Assembly (NCBI RefSeq): GCF_010731635.1
Contig: NZ_AP022583.1
Location: forward strand, 496,001 to 560,000
Direction of reading: 5' to 3'
Origin: Mycobacterium noviomagense
GTDB lineage: Bacteria; Actinomycetota; Actinomycetes; Mycobacteriales; Mycobacteriaceae
DNA: 64,000 nucleotides
Every line of letters starts with the position of its first letter. Position 1 is the stretch's first letter. The notes under the pieces are model-generated. The model had not been told where the DNA came from, ran no database searches, and saw only the letters and a program-made list of their open reading frames with translations. Below, in pieces: positions 58,114 to 64,000 of this stretch. The position numbers and the translations under genes are program-made.

Positions 58114-58938
58114 ATGGAGGGGTTTGCCGGGAAGGTGGCCGTGGTCACCGGCGCCGGATCGGGCATCGGCCAGGCGCTTGCCATCGAGCTGGCCCGCTCC
58201 GGTGCCAAGGTGGCGATCAGCGACGTCGACACCGAGGGACTGGCTCGGACCGAAGAACGGCTGAAGGCCATCGGTGCGGAGGTCAAGGCGGACCGGCTCG
58301 ACGTCACCGAGCGCGAGGCTTTTCTGGCCTACGCCGATGCGGTCAACGAGCACTTCGGCAAGGTGAACCAGATCTACAACAATGCCGGCATCGCCTTCAG
58401 CGGCGATGTGGAAGTCACCCAGTTCAAGGACATCGAGCGGGTGATGGACGTCGACTTCTGGGGCGTTGTCCACGGAACCAAAGCATTTCTGCCGTATCTG
58501 ATCGCCTCCGGCGACGGCCACGTCATCAACATCTCCAGTGTTTTCGGTTTGTTCTCGGTACCCGGCCAGGCTGCCTACAACTCGGCCAAGTTCGCGGTGC
58601 GCGGCTTCACCGAGGCGCTGCGCCAAGAGATGGTGCTGGCCGGTCACCCGGTGAAGGTGACCACAGTGCACCCTGGCGGTATCAAGACAGCGATCGCCCG
58701 CAACGCCGGCGCCGCCGAGGGACTCGACCGGGAGAAACTGGCCGAGGTGTTCGACAAGCAGCTAGCGAACACCAGCCCGCAGCGTGCTGCGCGGGTCATC
58801 CTGGACGCGGTGCGCAAGAACAAGGCGCGCGTGCTGGTCGGCCCCGACGCCAAGGTGCTCGACGTGCTGGTGCGGTTGACGGGTTCGGGATACCAGCGGC
58901 TGTTCACCCCGATTCTCAGCCGCATACTGCCGCACTGA
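58114..58938 (+). CDS. short-chain dehydrogenase/reductase (Rv1245c orthologue)
   Basis: 274 aa classical SDR. NAD(P) site VVTGAGSGIGQAL, NNAGIAFSG, catalytic Ser in NISSVFGLFS, and the YxxxK pair in YNSAKFAV; the C-terminal part has the substrate lid TVHPGGIKTAIARN. Asp in ISDVDTEG after strand 2 suggests NAD rather than NADP. ATG 58114 is preceded by GAGGGAGGG (58102-58110); the earlier ATG at 58057 lies inside the palindromic element. Substrate unknown; converges on lpqZ. Confidence 0.9.
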   Translation: MEGFAGKVAVVTGAGSGIGQALAIELARSGAKVAISDVDTEGLARTEERLKAIGAEVKADRLDVTEREAFLAYADAVNEHFGKVNQIYNNAGIAFSGDVEVTQFKDIERVMDVDFWGVVHGTKAFLPYLIASGDGHVINISSVFGLFSVPGQAAYNSAKFAVRGFTEALRQEMVLAGHPVKVTTVHPGGIKTAIARNAGAAEGLDREKLAEVFDKQLANTSPQRAARVILDAVRKNKARVLVGPDAKVLDVLVRLTGSGYQRLFTPILSRILPH

Positions 58939-58955
58939 CCTAGGTTGGTGGGCCG

Positions 58956-59816
58956 CTAAGAACGCCCGAGCGGGTGGTCGGCCAGCCACGCGTCGGCCAG
59001 CGTCTGGGGGTTGGCGTCCTTGGCGACTTGCCGGCGCATGTCGACCAGCGCGGCGGTGTCGAGCACTCCGGCCACCTCGTTGATGGCCAGTACTTGCCGA
59101 GCCGTCAGCTCGTTGCGGCGATACAGCGGCACCACGTTCTCCGCCTGCACCAGCGGCGGTTTGCCGTCGGCCAGCATGACCAGATCGGCGGGCACATCGG
59201 GAGCGGCGGTGCTGCTCCACGCCACCGTAACTTGCCCGGATCGCAAGGCAGCGAACATGCTTGTGTTGTCGCGGAATTCCCGCGGCGCAGGTAGCCGGCA
59301 GCGGCTGATCGCCGCCGGTGTGGCGACACCGGCGAGCGCCCCGACGACGAGCCCTCCGCAGTGCCGCGGCAGTTCGCTCAGGTCGTTGCCGCCCCAAGCC
59401 TTGGCGGTGGATTGGCTGACCACCAACGCTGGTTTGTCCTCGGCGGCCGTGGCGTAGTCGCCGGCCGCGATTCCCTCCGGCAGCGCCCCGAGCATCGCGC
59501 GGTAAACCTGCGCATCTGAGCGCACCGTGGCGCCAGGCTGAAACCTCTGCAGCAAGCGGCCGGTGAAACCGGGCACCACGTCGGCCGCGCCGGAGTCCAG
59601 CTTGCTCAGCGGATCGGCTGACGACTCGACGCGCGCCGGGAAGCCGTAGGAGCGCAGCGCCCCGGCGTAGATATCGGCCAGCAACACCGATTCGGAGTCG
59701 GGAGTCGATGCGACCACCAGCTCACGCACCGAGTCGCGCGCGTGGGAATCATGGCCACAGCCAACCAGCGCCAGGGTGGCCACTAGCGCCCCCGCGAAAA
59801 ACCGGGCGGCAGTCAC
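58956..59816 (-). CDS. lpqZ: lipoprotein LpqZ, OpuAC-type binding protein
   Basis: 286 aa. Lipoprotein signal MTAARFFAGALVATLALVGC is followed by a glycine-betaine-binding-protein-like fold: ELVVASTPDSESVLLADIYA, DVVPGFTGRLLQRFQPG, VAWSSTAAPDVPADLVMLAD. It could bind an osmolyte or choline-like ligand, but the aromatic cage cannot be confirmed and no transporter genes adjoin, so a sensor or orphan role is possible. Orthologue of Rv1244. The ATG overlaps the malic enzyme stop by 4 bases. Confidence 0.88.
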   Translation of the reverse strand: MTAARFFAGALVATLALVGCGHDSHARDSVRELVVASTPDSESVLLADIYAGALRSYGFPARVESSADPLSKLDSGAADVVPGFTGRLLQRFQPGATVRSDAQVYRAMLGALPEGIAAGDYATAAEDKPALVVSQSTAKAWGGNDLSELPRHCGGLVVGALAGVATPAAISRCRLPAPREFRDNTSMFAALRSGQVTVAWSSTAAPDVPADLVMLADGKPPLVQAENVVPLYRRNELTARQVLAINEVAGVLDTAALVDMRRQVAKDANPQTLADAWLADHPLGRS

Positions 59817-61015
59817 CCGGGGATGTCTGAAGCGGCCGCCACCGCGGAGGCGACCGTCGCCGCGACGCGCGGATCCAGCGGGCTCGGGACGATTCGATCC
59901 GGCGCCAAGTCGTCGCCGACGACGGAGAAGATCGCCTCGGCGGCGGCGACCATCATCTTCTGGGTGATCCGGCTGGCCCCCGCGTCCAGCGCGCCACGAA
60001 ACACTCCGGGGAAAGCCAGCACGTTGTTGATCTGGTTCGGAAAGTCGCTGCGCCCGGTGGCCACCACCGCCGCGTACTTGGCCGCCACGTGCGGGTGGAT
60101 CTCCGGGTCCGGGTTGGACAGCGCGAACACGATCGCGTCGTGCGCCATCGTGGCGATCAGATCCTCGGGCACCACCCCCGCCGACACCCCGAGGAACACG
60201 TCGGCCCCTTCCAGAGCCTCCACCATGCCGCCGGTGCGGCCCTTCGGATTGGTGCGCAGCGCCAGTTCGGTCTTGACGCTGTTCATGTCCTCACGGCTGG
60301 GATGCAGGATCCCGCTCGAGTCCAGCACGGTGATATCGGAAACCCCGTTGGCGAGAAGGAGATTCGCGCATGCGACGCCTGCCGCCCCGGCACCCGAGAT
60401 CACCACGCGAAGCGCGGTCATGTCGCGGTCGAGCAGCTCGCTGGCCCCCATCAGCGCCGCCAACACGACGATCGCGGTGCCGTGCTGGTCGTCGTGCATG
60501 ACCGGGCAGTCCAGCGCTTCGATGACGCGGCGTTCGATCTCGAAGCAGCGCGGCGCGGAGATGTCCTCGAGGCTGACTGCGCCGAAGCTCGGCCGCAGCC
60601 GCACCAGGGTTTCGACGATCTCGTCCGGGTCTTTCGTGTCGAGCACGATCGGGATCGAATCCAAGCCGCCGAATGCCTTGAACAGCGCGCTCTTGCCCTC
60701 CATCACCGGCAGCGCCGCCGCGGGGCCGATGTCACCCAGGCCGAGCACGGCGCTGCCGTCGCTGACGACCGCCACCAGCCGGTGCGTCCAGGTGTAGCGG
60801 GCTGCCAGCGTGTGGTCGGCGGCGATCGCGCGGCTCACCTGAGCAACACCAGGGGTATAGGCGATCGACAGGGCACGTTGGGTGTCCAACGGGGCCTTGA
60901 GCGCCACGGAAAGCTTCCCCGCTACGTGGGCCTCGAAAATCTCCTCGTCGCCGATGAGGATCTGCGGGCGCTCGTCAATAGGGGTTTGCACCGTGTGCGG
61001 GACGATCTCGGGCAC
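59813..61015 (-). CDS. NAD(P)-dependent malic enzyme, short bacterial type
   Basis: 400 aa. Converts malate to pyruvate and CO2. Motifs: SIAYTPGVAQVSRAI with the catalytic Tyr, VSDGSAVLGLGDIGPAAALP, catalytic Lys in PVMEGKSALFK, metal-binding LEDI and MHDDQHGTAIVVLAAL, Rossmann VISGAGAAGVACANLLLANG. It is the short class, different from the long Mez of M. tuberculosis, and sits between mdh and lpqZ, where M. tuberculosis has vapBC33 and a PE_PGRS gene (from memory). The intergenic gap to mdh is 20 bases, so mdh, malic enzyme and lpqZ may be one transcript. Confidence 0.9.
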   Translation of the reverse strand: MPEIVPHTVQTPIDERPQILIGDEEIFEAHVAGKLSVALKAPLDTQRALSIAYTPGVAQVSRAIAADHTLAARYTWTHRLVAVVSDGSAVLGLGDIGPAAALPVMEGKSALFKAFGGLDSIPIVLDTKDPDEIVETLVRLRPSFGAVSLEDISAPRCFEIERRVIEALDCPVMHDDQHGTAIVVLAALMGASELLDRDMTALRVVISGAGAAGVACANLLLANGVSDITVLDSSGILHPSREDMNSVKTELALRTNPKGRTGGMVEALEGADVFLGVSAGVVPEDLIATMAHDAIVFALSNPDPEIHPHVAAKYAAVVATGRSDFPNQINNVLAFPGVFRGALDAGASRITQKMMVAAAEAIFSVVGDDLAPDRIVPSPLDPRVAATVASAVAAASDIPG

Positions 61016-61035
61016 GGTTTCCCAGGCTACTGACG

Positions 61036-62025
61036 TCAGATCAGGCCGAGTTCGGTGACGGCGCTGCGCTCGTCAGAGAGCTCGGCGGTCGACGCGTCGA
61101 TCCGGCCGCGGGAGAACTCGTCGATCTCCAAGCCCTGCACGATGCTCCAGTTGCCGTCCTTGGTGGTCACCGGGAACGAGGAGACCAAGCCCTCCGGCAC
61201 GTCGTAGGAGCCGTCGGAGACGACGGCCATCGAGACCCAGTCGCCGTCGGGGGTGCCGAGCAGCCAGTCGCGGGCAGCGTCGATGGTCGCTGACGCCGCC
61301 GAGGCGGCCGAGGACGCGCCGCGGGCGTCGATGATCGCCGCGCCGCGCTTGGCCACGGTTGGAATGAAGTCGTTCTCGATCCAGGTCTGGTCGTTTAGCA
61401 CCTCGGCGGCGTTCTTGCCGCCGATCTCGGCGTGCAAGATGTCGGGGTACTGAGTGGTCGAATGGTTGCCCCAGATCGTCATCTTCTTGATGTCGGTGAC
61501 CGCGGCGCCGGTCTTCTTGGCCAGCTGCGCTATCGCGCGGTTGTGGTCCAGCCGGGTCAGCGCAGAGAACCGTTCCCGCGGAATATCGGGCGCATTGTTC
61601 ATCGCGATCAGCGCGTTGGTGTTGGCGGGATTGCCGGTCACGCCGATGCGGACGTCGTCGGCGGCGACGTCGTTGAGGGCTTTGCCCTGCGCGGTGAAGA
61701 TGGCGCCGTTGGCCTCCAGCAAGTCGGCTCGTTCCATGCCCTTGGTGCGCGGCCGCGCTCCGACGAGCAAGGCCAGGTTCACGCCGTCGAAGATCTTCGT
61801 CGCGTCCGCACCGATCTCCATGCCGGCCAGCAGCGGAAACGCGCAGTCCTCGAGCTCCATCACCACACCCTCGAGCGCCTTCAAGGCAGGCTCGATCTCC
61901 AGCAGACGCAGCTCGATCGGGCGGTCAGGGCCGAGCAGCGCGCCGCTGGCCAGGCGGAACAACAGGCTGTAACCGATCTGGCCCGCCGCGCCGGTGACGG
62001 CGACCTTGAGGGGAGTTGTGCTCAC
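61036..62025 (-). CDS. mdh: malate dehydrogenase
   Basis: 329 aa NAD-dependent enzyme interconverting malate and oxaloacetate. Coenzyme site [20 protein letters not shown], substrate arginines in [15 protein letters not shown], catalytic pair Asp in LTRLDHNRA and His in [12 protein letters not shown]. Length equals Rv1240. First gene of the probable mdh-malic enzyme-lpqZ unit, and divergent from corA with 207 bases between them. Together with Kgd it ties the region to the TCA cycle. Confidence 0.96.
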   Translation of the reverse strand: MSTTPLKVAVTGAAGQIGYSLLFRLASGALLGPDRPIELRLLEIEPALKALEGVVMELEDCAFPLLAGMEIGADATKIFDGVNLALLVGARPRTKGMERADLLEANGAIFTAQGKALNDVAADDVRIGVTGNPANTNALIAMNNAPDIPRERFSALTRLDHNRAIAQLAKKTGAAVTDIKKMTIWGNHSTTQYPDILHAEIGGKNAAEVLNDQTWIENDFIPTVAKRGAAIIDARGASSAASAASATIDAARDWLLGTPDGDWVSMAVVSDGSYDVPEGLVSSFPVTTKDGNWSIVQGLEIDEFSRGRIDASTAELSDERSAVTELGLI

Positions 62026-62232
62026 GTCAAATGCTCCTTGGGCAGTGTTGCGTCGCGTCGAAACTAGCGCACGGGCGCCGACCTGAATTCTCGGGTCCGG
62101 ACTCGTTTCGCTCCACGGTGTCCAGGCGGCACATGGTCAGTCGAACCCGCGGCTGATGGGGCGCTGACGTGTCAGCGCGCGTACCATGGACCGGCGCCGA
62201 TCAGACCTGCGCTGCGACGGGAGATTGACCCG

Positions 62233-63327
62233 ATGCCATCGTTTCGCGCATCACTTCGGCCGGTGGCCCGCTCCACATTCGCCGAGCCGGACAGCCGGTC
62301 CATTTCGGCGCCGGTTACGCAAGCCATGGTCGACTGCGGCGTGTACGTCGACGGCGAGCGCCTACCCGGGCCGTGTACCCACGCCGACGCTCTGGCCAAG
62401 GCGCGTGAGATCGAGCAGACCGGCCAGGAAGCGTTTGTCTGGATCGGCCTGCACGAGCCGGACGAACGCCAGATGCGCGACGTGGCCGAGGTTTTCGGAC
62501 TGCACCCGCTGGCCGCCGAAGACGCCGTCGTCGCACACCAGCGGCCCAAGCTGGAGCGCTATGACGAAACTCTGTTCCTGGTCCTGAAAACCGTCAACTA
62601 CGTCCCTCACGACTCTGTAGTCCTGGCCCGCGAAATCGTCGAGTCCGGCGAGATCATGATATTCGTCGGCAAGGATTTCGTGGTCACCGTTCGGCACGGT
62701 GAACACGGCGGCCTTTCCCAGGTGCGCAAGCAAATGGAGGCCGCCCCTGAGCAGCTGCGCCTGGGGCCCTATGCGGTGATGCACGCGATTGCCGACTACG
62801 TGGTGGACCACTACCTGGAAGTGGCCAACCTCATCGAGACCGATATCGACAACCTCGAAGAAGTCGCGTTCACCCCCGGGCACCAGATCGACGTCGAACC
62901 GATCTACCTGCTCAAACGCGAAGTCGTCGAGCTACGCCGCTGCGTCAGCCCGCTGTCGGTCCCGTTCCAGCGGATGCAGTCCGAGCACAAGGATGTGATC
63001 TCCAAGGAAGTGCGGCGCTATCTGCGCGACGTCGCCGACCACCAGGCGCAAGCCGCCGAGCAGATCGCCAGCTACGACGAAATGCTCACCTCTCTGGTAC
63101 AGGCCGCGCTGGCTCAGGTCGGCATGCAGCAGAACATCGACATGCGCAAGATCTCGGCCTGGGCGGCAATCTTGGGTGTCCCCACCATGATCGCCGGCAT
63201 CTACGGCATGAACTTCAAGTACATGCCCATACTGCACTGGTATTGGGGCTACCCGGTCGTGATGACCGTGATGATCGGCGCCTGCGTCATTCTCTACCGC
63301 AACTTCCGGCACCGCGACTGGCTGTAA
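62233..63327 (+). CDS. corA: magnesium/cobalt channel CorA
   Basis: 364 aa. A large N-terminal cytosolic funnel domain is followed by a long helix (IASYDEMLTSLVQAALAQVG) and two membrane segments at the C-terminus. The selectivity signature GMN is present in IAGIYGMNFKYMPILHW, and the protein ends with the basic RNFRHRDWL. Functions as a pentameric Mg/Co channel. Orthologue of Rv1239c. Convergent with sugC, 11 bases apart. Confidence 0.94.
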   Translation: MPSFRASLRPVARSTFAEPDSRSISAPVTQAMVDCGVYVDGERLPGPCTHADALAKAREIEQTGQEAFVWIGLHEPDERQMRDVAEVFGLHPLAAEDAVVAHQRPKLERYDETLFLVLKTVNYVPHDSVVLAREIVESGEIMIFVGKDFVVTVRHGEHGGLSQVRKQMEAAPEQLRLGPYAVMHAIADYVVDHYLEVANLIETDIDNLEEVAFTPGHQIDVEPIYLLKREVVELRRCVSPLSVPFQRMQSEHKDVISKEVRRYLRDVADHQAQAAEQIASYDEMLTSLVQAALAQVGMQQNIDMRKISAWAAILGVPTMIAGIYGMNFKYMPILHWYWGYPVVMTVMIGACVILYRNFRHRDWL

Positions 63328-63338
63328 CCACTCGAAGG

Positions 63339-64000
63339 TCACCCAGCCGGTGGCGGAATGGTCAGGTTGACGCCGGAGTCGGCGTCGAACACCGCGAGTT
63401 TCAGCGTGTCGCAAGCTAACTCGAGCGACTGTCCTTTGGCTGCCTTGGACTCGTGCGGGACGCGGGCGACGAACTGGTTTTCCTGTCCTTCCGATTCTTC
63501 CGCCAGCTCGGCTAGTTGAGCTGCGTGCACGTCCCACCCGGCGGTGGTGAAGTACACGTATTTGTCGGCGCCCAGCGATTCGACCATGTCGACCTTCACC
63601 TCGAAGGTCAGCGCCTGAAGGCGTTGGTAGGCGTCGATCAGTGCGGCATCGGCGAGATGCTCGGGCCGGATCCCGACGATGACGTTGTCCGGCTTGGGAT
63701 GCTCGGCGATCACGTCGAGGACCGGCTGCGTCAGCGTCACCTCGCCGAACGGCAGTGTCAGCCCGGTAGGTGTGAGCGTGGCGGGAAAGAAGTTCATCGC
63801 CGGCGAGCCGATGAACCCGGCGACGAACAGGTTGACCGGCCGTTCGTAAAGCTCGTCGGGAGTGCCGATCTGCTGTGCAACGCCCCCGCACATCACCACT
63901 ACCCGGTCGCCGAGCGTCATCGCCTCGGTTTGGTCGTGGGTCACGTAGACAGTGGTGGTGCCAAGCCGCCGCTGTAGCCGCGCGATCTCGCCGCGCATCT
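63339..64000 (-). CDS. sugC: trehalose ABC importer ATPase SugC (5' part outside window)
   Basis: Only the last 220 or so codons are in the window; the Walker A and signature are upstream. Seen: the helix [20 protein letters not shown], the H-loop [18 protein letters not shown], then the MalK-like regulatory OB domains ([34 protein letters not shown]). Position next to corA and similarity to Rv1238 identify it as SugC of the LpqY-SugABC trehalose recycling system, though sequence alone only says CUT1-type sugar ATPase. Confidence 0.88.
   Translation of the reverse strand, partial: MRGEIARLQRRLGTTTVYVTHDQTEAMTLGDRVVVMCGGVAQQIGTPDELYERPVNLFVAGFIGSPAMNFFPATLTPTGLTLPFGEVTLTQPVLDVIAEHPKPDNVIVGIRPEHLADAALIDAYQRLQALTFEVKVDMVESLGADKYVYFTTAGWDVHAAQLAELAEESEGQENQFVARVPHESKAAKGQSLELACDTLKLAVFDADSGVNLTIPPPAG

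Overview
The window is a piece of a slow-growing Mycobacterium-like chromosome. The base composition is high in GC, genes are packed head to tail with many 4-base ATGA/GTGA overlaps, and the products are mycobacterial markers: OppBCDA, LprB/LprC/LprE/LpqZ lipoproteins, CYP130, the Tap efflux pump, UdgB, the multifunctional alpha-ketoglutarate decarboxylase Kgd, and F420/Ddn-type proteins. From memory of the M. tuberculosis map, the backbone is colinear with Rv1283c to Rv1238 in inverted orientation, broken by several accessory insertions. No rRNA, tRNA or CRISPR array was seen.

Layout. 1-5429: oppBCDA peptide importer (oppB cut by the window edge). 5430-16716: accessory block with no counterpart at this place in M. 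tuberculosis. It holds (a) a TetR-controlled catabolic-looking operon with two carboxymuconolactone-decarboxylase-like proteins, an SMP-30-like beta-propeller, an alpha/beta hydrolase whose nucleophile serine is replaced by alanine, and a quinone-oxidoreductase-like dehydrogenase; (b) a MarR-controlled operon with a PEP-mutase/isocitrate-lyase-family lyase, an aconitase-type dehydratase in two subunits and a further carboxymuconolactone-decarboxylase-like protein; (c) a peptidase-like alpha/beta hydrolase. 16781-21176: a SbcCD-like ATPase/phosphoesterase pair and a SixA-type phosphatase. 21223-22315: an MNT-HEPN toxin-antitoxin locus with three operators in exact 20-base register and a broken HEPN gene. 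22312-27238: LprC, LprB and a heterodimeric ABC exporter. 27235-29228: a conserved hypothetical gene with a triple octamer in its promoter, a structured intergenic element and a Rv1264-type adenylyl cyclase. 29269-30456: a tnpB-only IS605-like relic. 30468-37681: base-excision repair (deoxyinosine glycosylase, UdgB), amidase AmiB2, aminotransferase, HIT, F420-type and LLM oxidoreductases, Tap. 37691-43037: FAD oxidase, acyltransferase, SRPBCC protein, CYP130 with its TetR, and an iron-box-controlled siderophore-interacting protein. 43102-52446: acyltransferase-3, DEAD-box helicase, LprE, a very large nuclease-helicase and a DHA2-type exporter, with its PadR regulator at 52443-53045. 53338-64000: Rv1249c-like protein, Kgd, an SDR, LpqZ, malic enzyme, Mdh, CorA and the C-terminal part of SugC.

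How genes work together. Kgd, malate dehydrogenase and malic enzyme form a TCA/anaplerotic node. OppBCDA and SugC are ends of importer operons. The padR-exporter and cyp130-tetR pairs are local regulator/effector units. The two accessory operons each have a divergent regulator with a palindromic operator and look like degradation pathways for an unknown substrate; the lyase plus aconitase-type dehydratase pairing resembles the dimethylmalate branch of nicotinate fermentation and is the best candidate for something undescribed. Locus tags and orthologue lengths quoted are from memory, not from a search.
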